From the IMG/VR virus record IMGVR_UViG_3300044533_001947, positions 1 to 39,939 of that record: a stretch of DNA of 39,939 nt. One strand, 5' to 3'. Position numbers and translations under genes: made by a program. The notes beneath the pieces were generated by a model, which saw only the letters and a list, made by a program, of their open reading frames with translations, was not told where the DNA came from and made no database searches. Each line of letters begins with the position of its first letter. The first letter of the stretch is position 1. Source of the stretch: a virus. Positions 13,398 through 22,800 of this stretch are shown piece by piece.

Positions 13398-14024
13398 CTA
13401 CGCCACCCCGAGCCCGCGCGCGAGCCCGGTCACCAGCCCGACAGCCAGCCGCGCCCGGGCTGCCCCATCCATCAGGAGCGCCGCGTGCGAGGGCGTGTCG
13501 ACGAAGGCAGCCTCGACGACGAGGGCGTGGACGATGCCGCCGGGGAGGCCTTTGCCGGCCGTCCACGCGGTCTCGATCAACCCCTCGGCGCGGGGGAAGC
13601 CGTCCTGCCAGGTTGATCGGGTCTTGCGTCTGGTCAGCACGCCCGGCGCCGCCCGCTGCATCTCGGCCTCGACGTGGTCGGCGATGGCGCCGCAGGTCGG
13701 GCTCCGGGCGTCGGTGATGGTCGCCGTGTAGGTGCCCTGCCCCGTGCCAGAGGCGTTGCAGTGCAGATGGCAGACGACGACCCGGGACAGCCCCAGCCCC
13801 CGCGCCGTGCTGATCGCCTGCCCCACGCGGTCGCGGTACTGCGGGTGCGCGTCGTGGATGCCGCCGGTCAGCAGCGGGTAGCGGCCCAGCGCCATCATCG
13901 CCCGCGCGGCGATGTCGCGGACGACGACGGCCTCGCGGACGGCTCCTGAGACGGCGCCGGGGTCGTAGCCGCTGGGGCGGGCTCCGTGGCCGGGGATGAA
14001 GGCGATGTAGGCGAGGGCGGGCAT
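13398..14024 (-). CDS. N-acetylmuramoyl-L-alanine amidase (Amidase_3) endolysin
   Basis: The 208-aa product shows the zinc amidase pattern: His13 in FIPGHGARPSGYDPGAV, Glu31 in VREAVVVRD, His88 in VVVCHLHCNAS and the catalytic Glu171 in ALVVEAAFVD. This matches Amidase_3 enzymes, which cut the bond between muramic acid and the stem peptide. There is no signal peptide or separate wall-binding domain, and the catalytic domain fills the protein. It would need a holin, and the membrane protein follows immediately. The domain call is confident. The role as endolysin is inferred from the lysis-gene position after the tail fibres. Confidence 0.9.
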   Translation of the reverse strand: MPALAYIAFIPGHGARPSGYDPGAVSGAVREAVVVRDIAARAMMALGRYPLLTGGIHDAHPQYRDRVGQAISTARGLGLSRVVVCHLHCNASGTGQGTYTATITDARSPTCGAIADHVEAEMQRAAPGVLTRRKTRSTWQDGFPRAEGLIETAWTAGKGLPGGIVHALVVEAAFVDTPSHAALLMDGAARARLAVGLVTGLARGLGVA

Positions 14025-14028
14025 GGGG

Positions 14029-14316
14029 TCAGCCGTCCGAGGCGGTGGGGTCGGCGTCGCCGTTCGCCGCCTTGTAAGCGTCGACGTAGGCGCCGACCTT
14101 GCCCTTCAAGCCGTCGAACCCATGCGCGAAGGCGTCGAAGTTGCCGTCATCACCGCCGGTCACAACGAAGTCGGTGACCATCGTGACCGTCTCGCGCCCC
14201 GGGTCGACGGTCTGGACGACGATGGCGTAGGCGGCGAGCGAGCCGTCGCGGGCGGCGGCGGCGAGGCGGTCGAAGAGCTCGGCGTCGGGGTTGGTGGTAT
14301 CGGTAGCGTCGGACAT
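14029..14316 (-). CDS. probable internal, in-frame gene, 95 aa
   Basis: Inside the 203-codon frame, the sequence AAGGAGCCGACC-ATG ends at 14314. It is the same leader that starts at least eight other genes here. Translation from this ATG would give a 95-aa protein (MSDATDTTNPDAELFDRLAA onward) identical to the C-terminal part of the longer product. Either both forms are made, or the upstream part was once a separate gene that lost its stop. The domain is not recognised. Confidence 0.5.
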   Translation of the reverse strand: MSDATDTTNPDAELFDRLAAAARDGSLAAYAIVVQTVDPGRETVTMVTDFVVTGGDDGNFDAFAHGFDGLKGKVGAYVDAYKAANGDADPTASDG

Positions 14317-14640
14317 GGTCGGCTCCTTGGTGGATCGGGGTTGGGCGCGGGCCAGCCGCAGAGACGCCTCGTAGGCGGCGACGATGTCGCGGGTCAGCCC
14401 CTCAGGCAGCCCCCCTGCGACGGCGTAGGCAACGGCGTCGGCGAGCTCCTGCGCAAGCTCGACGGGGGCGGGGCCCCAGCCGATCCGCAGGTCGGAGCCG
14501 TAGCGGGCCCTGCCAGCGGCGAGGCGCGCGAGGATGAAGCTGCGGGCGTCAGGGGACAGCCACGACGGCAGGTGGTCCCGCACGGCTGGCCCTGGGGTCA
14601 GGCACGGGCCGCAGTCGTGGGTGGCGAGGTCGGCGGTCAT
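14029..14640 (-). CDS. two-part protein, 203 aa, with strong internal start
   Basis: The ATG at 14640 overlaps the upstream stop (ATGA). The first part (residues 1-108) contains a helical stretch SPDARSFILARLAAGRARYG, then PVELAQELADAVAYAVAGG, faintly like small phage nucleotide-pyrophosphatase-type helical domains but without their acidic metal motif. The second part (from Met109) is separate in character: DAELFDRLAAAARDGSLAAY, a strand VTMVTDFVVTGGDD, and a C-terminal helix. No stop codon separates them, but a strong Shine-Dalgarno leader precedes Met109 (see 14029-14316). It lies between fibre-like genes and the endolysin. Confidence 0.6.
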   Translation of the reverse strand: MTADLATHDCGPCLTPGPAVRDHLPSWLSPDARSFILARLAAGRARYGSDLRIGWGPAPVELAQELADAVAYAVAGGLPEGLTRDIVAAYEASLRLARAQPRSTKEPTMSDATDTTNPDAELFDRLAAAARDGSLAAYAIVVQTVDPGRETVTMVTDFVVTGGDDGNFDAFAHGFDGLKGKVGAYVDAYKAANGDADPTASDG

Positions 14641-14885
14641 GCGGGCAGGCCGTCGAGCTGACCAGCGGCGAGAGCAGCGGCCAAGCCCGCGCAGACCGCA
14701 TCGGCGATGGCGGTGCGGCCGGCGTCGTAGGCGGCGAGGTCGTCAGGATCGGTCGGGGGCGTAAGCGTGGCGCAGACGCGGGCGGGGGGCTGGGTCAGCG
14801 TCAAGGCGAGGCGCACGGCTGGGGCGTTGTCCTCGCCCTGCCGGACAACCTCGATCACGACGGCGGCGGCGGTCGGGGTGCTCAT
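14637..14885 (-). CDS. hypothetical protein, 82 aa
   Basis: The start ATG and the stop both overlap neighbours (ATGA). The sequence is a short strand-rich N-terminus (AAAVVIEVVRQGEDNAP; VRLALTLTQPPARV) and a helical C-terminus (DDLAAYDAGRTAIADAVCAG). It may be a small structural or chaperone-like partner of the fibre-like protein upstream. No family is known to me. Confidence 0.65.
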   Translation of the reverse strand: MSTPTAAAVVIEVVRQGEDNAPAVRLALTLTQPPARVCATLTPPTDPDDLAAYDAGRTAIADAVCAGLAAALAAGQLDGLPA

Positions 14886-15961
14886 GCGGTCCTCAGCTTC
14901 TTAACAGTGATGGCCTCGAGCACGAACCGCGCTTGAAGCTGCGCGGTCCCGCCGGCGTGGAGCACAGAGCCGTAGCGGAGGCCGGTCAGCGCGGTGCCCC
15001 CGGTCTCTGCGGCAACGGTGGATGAGAGGCGGACGGCGCCGTTGAGGCTGGTCAGATCGGCGTCCGAGGGGGCGCCGGACTCGCTGTAGATGGCGAAGAT
15101 CGCGGCCCCGCCACCCATCAAGATCAGCGTCGCCCAGAAGTCGCCGCCTGGGAGGGCCTGCCCGGTGGCAATGTCGGTGTAGCTGCCGCCGGTGTTGACC
15201 TGCCGGTCGAGTGTGGTGTTGGTGTTGCGGTAGAGCCGGACCGCGTTGGCCGATGACGTCGTGAGGCGCGACTGCGCGTTGGCAATGCCTGCCTGCACCG
15301 CGTTTCCGGCCGTCGTCCAGTCCGCCAGCCCACTGCACCGCAGGGTGATGGCGAGCCCGTAGAGCGCATCGGTCGGGAGGGTCAGCCCGGCGGCGGCTTC
15401 GATGTCGATGAGGGCGGTCACCGAACCGGTCCCGGCGGCCCCATCGATGGTGAGGCCCGCGGCGCCAGCGGTGACGCTGCCGCCCGTGTTGGTGTTGACG
15501 TCGACCCAGACCGCTGCAACCGTGGCCCCACCTGATGCGCGGGTGACGTTGGTGGTGGCAAGGCTGGTCAGGGTGGCAGACGTCAGGCCGGTCAGGTCAA
15601 GGTCGAGGACCGTCTCCCATCCCGGGTCAGTGTCGCCGCCCGCCTCCTCGACGACGATGACGCCCGGCGTGCTGCGCGAGGTCTGCCCATCCGGCCCCTC
15701 GGCGTCCATGTAGTGCACGGCGCGGGTGCCGTCGCTGACCGGGATGGAGTAGGCGCCGAGGTCCGCGCCAGACGACGGGGTGATGGGGCTGCCCGTCGCT
15801 TGGTCGATGACGTGGAGGGTCCACGCGGTGCCCGCCGGCGCGCCCGGGTGCGTGTAGGTGATGGAGACGGACGTGGTGCCGACCGGCTCGGGCGGGCCTT
15901 GCGCAGGGGGCGTTGGGGCGGTCAGGTCGGCGGTCGGGCCGAGGCGGCTGAGCGTGGGCAT
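14882..15961 (-). CDS. fibre-like or receptor-binding virion protein, 359 aa
   Basis: After a Pro-rich N-terminus comes an Ig/fibronectin-like strand region (SVSITYTHPGAPAGTAWTL; DGTRAVHYMDAEGPDGQTS). A C-terminal domain of about 230 residues rich in Gly, Ala, Thr and Asn then follows, with many short strands (SGLADWTTAGNAVQAGIAN; SANAVRLYRNTNTTLDRQVN; DFWATLILMGGGAAIFAIYS), resembling a concanavalin/laminin-G-type jelly roll. This composition and its position after the tail genes suggest a tail fibre or adhesion protein. No enzymatic motif is seen. It is confident as a gene, moderate as a fibre. Confidence 0.65.
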   Translation of the reverse strand: MPTLSRLGPTADLTAPTPPAQGPPEPVGTTSVSITYTHPGAPAGTAWTLHVIDQATGSPITPSSGADLGAYSIPVSDGTRAVHYMDAEGPDGQTSRSTPGVIVVEEAGGDTDPGWETVLDLDLTGLTSATLTSLATTNVTRASGGATVAAVWVDVNTNTGGSVTAGAAGLTIDGAAGTGSVTALIDIEAAAGLTLPTDALYGLAITLRCSGLADWTTAGNAVQAGIANAQSRLTTSSANAVRLYRNTNTTLDRQVNTGGSYTDIATGQALPGGDFWATLILMGGGAAIFAIYSESGAPSDADLTSLNGAVRLSSTVAAETGGTALTGLRYGSVLHAGGTAQLQARFVLEAITVKKLRTA

Positions 15962-15965
15962 GGGG

Positions 15966-16298
15966 TCAGCCCCGGCTCAGGACGAGGTGCGCGTAGCCGC
16001 TCGCCGTCCCGCTGAGGAAGATGCTCCCGCCGCCTGGCGAGAGCACAAGGTCGCCCCACGACGACCCCGCAGGGCAGGGCATCGCGTCCGTCGACTGCGC
16101 GGCGTCGTCGGTGCCCGAGGTGGCCCACGCACCCTCCGCGTCGGCGCCGGCGCTGGTCCGGAAGAACACAGCGAACTTGCGCGCCCACGTGGGCAGGATG
16201 ACCTCGCGGACGTTGCCGGCCGAGGATGGCAGGGCGACCCGCTTGGTGCGGAGGCCTTTGTCGCCGCGGGTGAGGCTGGAGAGGTCTGTGGCGGCCAT
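15966..16298 (-). CDS. small strand-rich virion-like protein, 110 aa
   Basis: The ATG at 16298 has CGGAG about 6 nt upstream. The sequence alternates strands and glycine turns (KRVALPSSAGNVREVILPTW; KFAVFFRTSAGADAEGAW; GGGSIFLSGTASGYAHLVLS), as in small jelly-roll or carbohydrate-facing virion proteins. Its TGA stop is inside a copy of the abundant GGCTGACCC motif. It is likely a minor tail or fibre component by composition and position. Confidence 0.6.
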   Translation of the reverse strand: MAATDLSSLTRGDKGLRTKRVALPSSAGNVREVILPTWARKFAVFFRTSAGADAEGAWATSGTDDAAQSTDAMPCPAGSSWGDLVLSPGGGSIFLSGTASGYAHLVLSRG

Positions 16299-16410
16299 GC
16301 GGACTCCGAGGGGCGGGAGGCGCCGGCTGGCCCTGGGGTGGGGTCAGCCGGCGGGCTGGGCGGGGGATGCTTCAATGGGGCCCGGCCGGGGGCGCCGGGA
16401 AGGGCGAGGC

Positions 16411-16983
16411 TCAGGCCTTGGTCGCGCGGAAGGCGAGGATCTTGATCTTGTGCGTGGCGGTCGGGGCGGACGCGAAGACCAAGCGGTCCACGCCCCCGGT
16501 CCCGGCGCCGGCGGAGACGGACCACGCGCTGTTGTCTGCGGGGATGCCGTTCACGAAGACGATAGTCTGCGCGATGTTGGCGCTGGGCAGGTCGTAGTTG
16601 ACGGCGGTCCCATCGGCCGTGTACTCGGTCCACTCGGTGGCGGTGGCGCGGATGACGCTCGGGGCCACGGAGCGGTTGATCAGGAGCCACCCGCGGCCGT
16701 CCCAGACGTAGGTGCGGGCCTCGCCGGGCAGCAGGGTCACGTCCGAGGTCGTGAGGGTCAGCCGCAGGGGGTCGCCCGAGGTGGCGCCCTCGCCGATCTC
16801 GAGCCCGGCCGCGGCGCTCGACACCTTGCAGCCCGTGCCGGCGGCCTTGACGATGACGATGTAGTCGTCGCCGTTCACCTTGGGCAGCGCGATCTCCACA
16901 CCGGCGGAGAGAAGAAGGACGACGCCGCCGCGAAGCTCGCGGATAGAGGCGGTGCGGTCAGCGGGGACGGAGACGACGCGCAT
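16411..16983 (-). CDS. tail appendage or fibre-like protein, 190 aa
   Basis: I take the ATG at 16983 (MRVVSVPADR) as the start; longer readings upstream are basic and low complexity. The C-terminal third (AVNYDLPSANIAQTIVFVNG, then GGVDRLVFASAPTATHKIKI) matches the common fibre/appendage unit in which a strand pair VFVNG is followed by a strand ending in AP-x3-x-I-x-I. The N-terminal part has Gly-rich strands (REVRGG-like, GWLLINRS). It is probably part of the tail tip or a fibre. Confidence 0.65.
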   Translation of the reverse strand: MRVVSVPADRTASIRELRGGVVLLLSAGVEIALPKVNGDDYIVIVKAAGTGCKVSSAAAGLEIGEGATSGDPLRLTLTTSDVTLLPGEARTYVWDGRGWLLINRSVAPSVIRATATEWTEYTADGTAVNYDLPSANIAQTIVFVNGIPADNSAWSVSAGAGTGGVDRLVFASAPTATHKIKILAFRATKA

Positions 16984-17060
16984 GGCGGGCTCGCTTTGGC
17001 TCGGGGGCCGGACTCGCCGCGCTGCGCCGCGGCATGGGGTGGGGTGTCGCAGGGGTCGGG

Positions 17061-17237
17061 TCAGAGGCCCAGGGTCTGCCGCGCCTTCCATCGGGCGGCC
17101 GGGCTGGCTCCCTTGTCGCGGAGCACGGCGTCGGCCTGCAGGTGAGCGCGGGCGGCGAGGAGGAGGGCTTGGTCGTCGGGGGAGAGCTTGAAGACTGCGG
17201 CGGGGTCGCCGGTGGAGGTCCAGCCCTCGCAGATCAG
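17061..17237 (-). CDS. second tail-assembly-chaperone frame (frameshift product or CTG start)
   Basis: A frame of about 58 codons reads ICEGWTSTGDPAAVFKLSPD, then QALLLAARAHLQADAVLR, ending at 17061. It overlaps the end of the 17234-17572 gene in the -1 frame. It is open from 17339 but contains no ATG, GTG or TTG, so it must be reached either by a -1 ribosomal frameshift from the gene above (the classic tail-chaperone arrangement) or by re-initiation at CTG (17237-17235), which overlaps the upstream TGA as CTGA. I see no textbook heptanucleotide slip site. The helical, acidic product fits a chaperone extension. Confidence 0.5.
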   Translation of the reverse strand: MICEGWTSTGDPAAVFKLSPDDQALLLAARAHLQADAVLRDKGASPAARWKARQTLGL

Positions 17238-17572
17238 CTCTGCGAGGGCGGCTGAGGGATGTCGCTGGCCTTGACGGTAGGGCTGGTCAGGGCCTCCTGC
17301 GCGGCCCGCAGGTCGGCGTGGGTGGCGTCGCGGCCGGCCTCAGCCTCGGCGGTCAGCCACGACTCGGAGTCGCTGAGCAGGTCGGCGAGCGTCGACGGCG
17401 CCAGCGGGCGGGGCAGACCCCCCTCGCGGTGGCAGCGCAGGACCAGCGCGGCGTAGGCGAGGGGCCGGCGCTCGGCGGCGTCGGCGAGGAGGGTCAGCCC
17501 GACCACGCCGGGGCGGTAGAGCTGGATGGCGGGCTGGGGCTGCGTGCTGCCCGAGGTGTCGGGGGTGGTCAT
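17234..17572 (-). CDS. putative tail assembly chaperone, 112 aa
   Basis: It directly follows the tail tube gene and has the leader AGGAGCCGACCACC-ATG. The product is helical and lacks membrane or catalytic motifs (GVVGLTLLADAAERRPLAYA; LAPSTLADLLSDSESWLTAE; HADLRAAQEALTSPTVKASD). Size and position match the first protein of the tail-chaperone pair in long-tailed phages, which guides tail tube and tape measure assembly. The overlapping -1 frame without a start codon strengthens the call. Unusually, the tape measure gene lies upstream of this pair, not downstream. Confidence 0.6.
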   Translation of the reverse strand: MTTPDTSGSTQPQPAIQLYRPGVVGLTLLADAAERRPLAYAALVLRCHREGGLPRPLAPSTLADLLSDSESWLTAEAEAGRDATHADLRAAQEALTSPTVKASDIPQPPSQS

Positions 17573-17607
17573 GGTGGTCGGCTCCTGTTGATGAAGAGGT
17601 CAGCAGA

Positions 17608-18117
17608 TCAGGCGGTGGCCCAGGTCTCAAGCGCGGCGGTGACGCTGCGCAGGGTGACGCTGATGACGGTCGGCGTGCCCTCCTGGATGGTGCGGGACAC
17701 GAGGATGCAGTCGTCGATCTTGGCGTAGCGCTTGCCCGTGCCGGTGCCCTGCGGGTACCACAGCGCATCCAGAGTCGCCTTGCTGTCGGTCCGGGTCGTG
17801 GTCGAGGCCCAGGACGCGGTGGGGACGGCGGCGGCGCTGGTGTCGCTGGTGAGCCGCATCCAGCGGAGGATCGCGTCGGTCTTCACGGCGTCCGTGAAGT
17901 CGTGCGCGTAGTAGGTGAAGGACAGTTCGCAGAAACCATCCTCCTGCCCGATGATGCCCTCGCCGTCGGCCATAACGCTGCCGCGGTGCTTGACCTCGGC
18001 GAAGGTGGTGTCGCCGGGGGTGATGCTGACGTCGCCCTCCTGCGGGTACACGGTGTGCGTGCGCGTGCCGTCCGTGAGGATGAGCACGCCAGACTTGGAA
18101 GTGGCGACAGCAGGCAT
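17608..18117 (-). CDS. major tail tube protein
   Basis: The 169-aa product is strand-rich with turns typical of tail tube proteins (SGVLILTDGTRTHTVYPQEG; DVSITPGDTTFAEVKHRG; GFCELSFTYYAHDFTDAVK), ending in a strand pair (TPTVISVTLRSVTAALETW). Such proteins stack as hexamers to make the tube of long-tailed phages. The ATG at 18117 has GGAG 6 nt upstream. It sits just before the chaperone-like pair, as expected. The tape measure gene, normally downstream, is about 5 kb upstream. The call rests on composition and order, not on a signature motif. Confidence 0.7.
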   Translation of the reverse strand: MPAVATSKSGVLILTDGTRTHTVYPQEGDVSITPGDTTFAEVKHRGSVMADGEGIIGQEDGFCELSFTYYAHDFTDAVKTDAILRWMRLTSDTSAAAVPTASWASTTTRTDSKATLDALWYPQGTGTGKRYAKIDDCILVSRTIQEGTPTVISVTLRSVTAALETWATA

Positions 18118-18142
18118 GGGGTCTCCGACGGCGGGCGGGGGT

Positions 18143-19816
18143 TCAGGTCGTAGAAGAAGGCTGGCGGCCGACCTGCGCAGCCCAGCGCACGGTCAGCAGG
18201 GCGGCGCCCCCAGCATACCCCACGCGCTCGACCTGTGCAGCGACGTCGAGACGGAGTGCGTCATCCACGACCCGCACCACGTCGCCGGGCAGCAGGTCGA
18301 CGCCTTGCTCGACGGCGAGGTCGGTGGAGTAGCTGGGGCGGCAGCGGGCGGCGAGGTGGTCTTGGGCGATGCGGATGGCGGTGGTCTCGTCCGAGGTGAC
18401 AGGGACCTCGATCTCGACGGCCGCCAGCGCCCCCGGGGCCCGGGTCTGCGCCGCGCGGCTGGCCCAGTAGTCGAGGAGCACGTCGGCGCCGTCGTGGGGT
18501 AGCCGGCGGCCGGCGACGGTGGCGCGGCGGGCGGCGCGGCCGGCGCGGGCGTCCCAGGCGTAGGCGACGGTCACGCGCTCGACGGGGTCGAGGGGGCTGG
18601 CGAGGACCGGGGACAGCCGCGCGCAGGCGACACCCACGCGGAGCTCGAGCACGGCTTCGGCGTGGGTGGGAGTGGCGAGGCGGGGCCAGAGGTAGAGGCC
18701 CGCGGGGCCGGTGGCGACCGCGAGGGGCAGGTGGGGCAACAGCTGGCTGCGGATCCAGTCCCAGGGGCGCGCCTGGGAGTAGATCGCCACGTCAATCAGG
18801 TAGCCGCGCAGGGCGCCGAGGCGGGGCAGCTGGCGGCGGTCGTAGCGCAGCGTCGACCTGTCCAGCGCCCAGCGCAGGACGTGATCTGCGCGGCGCAGGG
18901 GCCCGGTGCCGTAGGGGTCGGCGATGCCGTCGCCGCTGGTCAGGCAGATCCAGCTCTCCGCGTCTTCGGTAGGGATGTCGAGGGCGGTCTGCGGGCTGAT
19001 CACGGAGACCAGCCGGCCCTGCCGGTCGTGGGCGATGTCGACTGTGCAGTCCTCGGCGGTCGTCGCACCGTTTTGGTCGGTGGACAGGCGGCGCACGGTC
19101 ACGGCGTCGATGCGGCCTGCGGAGACGACCAGCACGTGGTCGTCGACGGCGGTCGCGCTCGGCGTCGTCTCGACAAGGAGGGCGGGGGAGCATGGGGCAG
19201 CCCCCTCCCATGATGCCCCCAGCGTGCGGTAGGGGATGCCCTGCCCCGGGCGGCCGATCAACACCGGGTAGGGGGCGAGCTCGACGGCGGGCTGGCTGGC
19301 CTCAGGTGCGCCCACGTAGGCGGGGGCGCCGTCGGTGGCGCGCTGGGCGTCGGTGCGGGGCCATGTCTCGGGGCCGACGACGGCGCCTGCGTCGAGAAGA
19401 AGGCCGCGGTCTTCTTCTGCGTCGTCGATGATGCTGACGCTGAGCGTGTGCTCGTCAAACGCCACTTCATCCAAGCGGCCGGCGGTCAGCAGGGTGCGCT
19501 CGCTGAGGTCTTCGACGGGCTGACCGCCGGCGTCGACGGCCACGCGGTGGAGCTCGCCGCGGCCGGTCAGGTCCCAGATCGGGGTGTCGTCGGAGGCGAG
19601 GGGTGTCGCGAGGGTCAGCCGACAGGCGCGGGGGCCGGTCTCGCCGGTCGTGAGGAGGAGGTCGAGGTCACCCTCGACGGCGAGGCCGGGGGCGGCGAAG
19701 AGCGCGCCGCGGGTGAGGTGGTCGATGGCGAGGGCGGGGCCGTCGGTGAGGATGAGGGGGCCGGCCGTCGTGTCGAGGATGGCGACGAGCGTGTGGGTGT
19801 CGACGAGGGCGGGCAT
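18143..19816 (-). CDS. tail tip or hub-like protein, 557 aa
   Basis: The ATG shares a base with the upstream stop (TGATG). The protein is long and strand-rich without low complexity. It has an N-terminal region with short repeats (LVAILDTTAGPLILTDGPAL; GDLDLLLTTGETGPRACRLT), a central segment (LRYDRRQLPRLGALRGYLID) and a C-terminal part (LAVEQGVDLLPGDVVRVVDD) that resembles regions of tail hub proteins describing phage tip domains. It probably forms the baseplate or tip that the 1072-aa protein and fibres attach to. The family name is uncertain. Confidence 0.6.
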   Translation of the reverse strand: MPALVDTHTLVAILDTTAGPLILTDGPALAIDHLTRGALFAAPGLAVEGDLDLLLTTGETGPRACRLTLATPLASDDTPIWDLTGRGELHRVAVDAGGQPVEDLSERTLLTAGRLDEVAFDEHTLSVSIIDDAEEDRGLLLDAGAVVGPETWPRTDAQRATDGAPAYVGAPEASQPAVELAPYPVLIGRPGQGIPYRTLGASWEGAAPCSPALLVETTPSATAVDDHVLVVSAGRIDAVTVRRLSTDQNGATTAEDCTVDIAHDRQGRLVSVISPQTALDIPTEDAESWICLTSGDGIADPYGTGPLRRADHVLRWALDRSTLRYDRRQLPRLGALRGYLIDVAIYSQARPWDWIRSQLLPHLPLAVATGPAGLYLWPRLATPTHAEAVLELRVGVACARLSPVLASPLDPVERVTVAYAWDARAGRAARRATVAGRRLPHDGADVLLDYWASRAAQTRAPGALAAVEIEVPVTSDETTAIRIAQDHLAARCRPSYSTDLAVEQGVDLLPGDVVRVVDDALRLDVAAQVERVGYAGGAALLTVRWAAQVGRQPSSTT

Positions 19817-22800
19817 CAGGCCTCCTCCTCGAGCTCGACGTCGGAGACGCGCACGATCTCGCGGCCGCCAGCCTCGTCACCATCGACGTTTTCAGTGACC
19901 GGGGCGCCGCGGAGGGTGGTCAGCGCGCACATGTCGCGCCCGGGGCACTGGACAGTCTCTGGGCTCGACGCCCCGACCGTGTGCGCGACGCGGGGCAGGT
20001 AGACGACCTGGCCCAGCCCGGCGCCGTGGGAGTCGGTCAGCGCCTCGAGGACGGAGACGTCACCGGCCGACGTCAGCGGCACCCCGCCGCCGGCCTGGTA
20101 GCTGGGCGCGGTCAGGTGGCGGCGCGTGGGCAGGCCCTCGGACCAGGTGACGCGCCAGCGCCGGCGGGTGGGGGCCAGCCGGCGGGCGCGGGTGAGACCG
20201 GGGGCCTCGTAGGTGTCGACCTGCGCTTCCTGCACTTCAACGCGGCCGCGGCCGTAGCGGGCGCCGAACGCCGCGAACGTGCCGATGACCATGCGGCCGA
20301 TGCGAAAGTCGTCGGTCAGCGTCGTCTGGGCGGGAAGGTACAGCCCCCAGCGCGTGTAGCCGGTGGTGTGGCCGAGCCGGACGGCTGCCCCCTGCTGCAG
20401 GTAGAGCGTCGCCGTGCCGGACGCGGGCTCGGTGCCGTCCGGGTCCTCGATGCGGAGGGTGGCCGTCGCCGAGCCGTAGCTCCACGTCCCGCCCTGGGCG
20501 CCGGCGATCCGGCGGACGCAGCCGGTGCCGAGGATGATCGTGGAGCCGACCAGGTCGCGGGCCCGAAGCTGCCCGCGGGCTGTCCCCCCGCTGGCGACGC
20601 GGACGGTGTCGCCGCTGAGGGTGAAGGCGAGGCCGGTGAGGCGCAGGTCCAGCGCGGCGACGGTCTGCCACGCGGAGCCGTCCCAACCTTGGAGCTCCGC
20701 TTGGCCGAAGTTGGCATCGAAGAGGGCGAGGCCGACGGCGCGCCCGCCGGGGTGGTGGGCGTGGGTGCCGGCCGGGGCCCAGACGAGGCGCTGGGCGGTG
20801 GCGTCGGCGCTGCGCCAGCCCTCGGCGGGGGAGCGGGTGAGCACGTGGTCAAGGGCGTAGCGATCATCGGGGGCGATCTGCCACGACTCGCCGCGGAGGC
20901 CGGGGCCGCCGGATGCGCAGAGCGTCAAGCCTTCGAAGAGAGGGAGCTTGGCGGAGGGGTCGGGCAGCAGCGCGCCCGGGAGCGGGGCCCAAGACCGGTC
21001 CAACAGGTGGCCGGAGGCGGGGGAGTCGGTGACGCCGTCATGGTCGCCGTAGCCGGCGGGGGTGGCGTAGCTGACCCGGTGCCAGGTGCTGCGGCACTGC
21101 GTCGCGCCCACGCCCGAGCCGTGGCCCCAGGCGATCGTGTCGGTGGCGGTGGTCGTCGTCGACAGGGTGCCGGTCGCGACGAGGTGCCAGGTCGTGAGGT
21201 CGCTGCGGCGCACGTAGAGGGCGGCGCGCGCGGTGGGCCCCTGGACGCTGAGGCGGACGTGCCAGCGGTGGCCGCCGTTCGTGCTGAAGGCGTGGTCGGA
21301 GCCGACGGCCGCGCCGGCGACGCTGTCCCAGAGGCGGATGTGGCTGCGGGACATCCGGGCCTCGACGGCCACGGTGTCCAGCACCACGCGCAGGTGGACC
21401 TCCTGAGCACTGAGGCTGCCGACGATGTCGCTGACCTCGGCGTGCACCGTCACCCCGTTCGCGAGGGTGAGGCTGGGCTGGCGGACGTGCTGCGAAGACG
21501 TCGCGGTCGGCAGGGTCAGGGCCGGGGCGCCGGTGGAGGCCAGCGTGCCGGTGGTGCCGATCAAGGTCCAGCCGAGGTCTTGGGGGTGGTCCCAGGGGCC
21601 CCAGGTCACACCCCAGGCGCGCAACTCCGCGGGGTAGCCGCCGGCGACGCGGGGCTGACAGAGGGTCTGCCAGCCGCCGCTCTCGACGATGTGGAGGATC
21701 TGGGGGGCGCGCGTGGTCTTCGTGGTGTCGACGAGGGCCCACACCGTCTGCGACCTGCAGGGGCAGGCGAGGAGCCGGTTCGCGTAGCCGATGGGGTCAG
21801 CGTAGGGGCTTGTCGCCAGGCTGGCCCACGAAGCGCCGCCGTCGAGGCTGCGGGACAGGGACAGCCCGCCGAGCGTGCTCGAGTAGGCGGCCGCCCAGAG
21901 CTGGCCCTGCTGATCGGCCCAGGCGGTGACGACCTTGGCGCTGGATGCCGTGCCGAGGGCTGCGACCGTCTCAGCGTCGACGTCGCGCAGCGCCTGAAAG
22001 GGACTGGCGAGGCGCTGGACGACCATCGTGTCGCCGGCGGAGGTCTGAACGGAGACGACGCAGAGGGTGCCGGTTCGCGGGTCGGTAGCGATGGCGGGGG
22101 GCTGGGGGTCAGGGCCGGACGCGGGCGGGTCGTCGCCGTCCCAGCGCACGAGACGGAACGAGGCCCCCGCGTCGGTGCTGGCGTACTGCGCCCAGCCCGG
22201 GGTCCGGTCGTTGCCCTCGCCGTAGTCGACGGTCACGACCACCAGCACGGCGTCGCGGACGTGGTCGTAGCCGACGGCGAGGGCGTCGGGGGTGTAGGTG
22301 GTGGGCAGGGTCTCGTCGGCGGCGAGGTAGGAGCCCGACCGCCACGTGAGCCCGTGGTCGTCTGACCAGTAGGTGAGGAGGGATAGCCCCGAGGACGTGT
22401 AGCGGCCCGTCGTCACGGCGAGGAGTCGGCCGCTGCGCAGGCGGCAGACCCCGACCACGGGGTCGACGTCGGGGGCGGCCACGTCGTCGTCGGCGAGGAG
22501 AGAGGAGTCGGCGACGCTGACGGCCGCCCCGTCCCATGCGTGCGTCTCGGGGTCGTAGCGGCGGGCCTCGATGAGGCCGCTGTTCGCGTAGACGAAGAGG
22601 ACGCGCCCGTCTAGCGTTTCGACTGCGGCGGCGTTGTGGGCGCCGTTCAGGCCCTTATCGAGGACCTCCGCGCTCCAGTGCTCGATCACGTGCGGCTGCG
22701 ACCACCCGTACCAGACGGGCTCGCCCTCTTCGTCGACCTTCATCGCTGCGACGTCGAGGCCTTCACCGGGCATCCCGGCGCGCACCACGACCACGCCCTG

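Noticed and set aside
19981-22365. 794-codon rightward frame opposite the Asp-box tail protein
   Set aside because: The Gly/Ala/Arg/Val-rich composition with no domain is typical of an antisense shadow. The leftward frame contains Asp-boxes and fits the operon.
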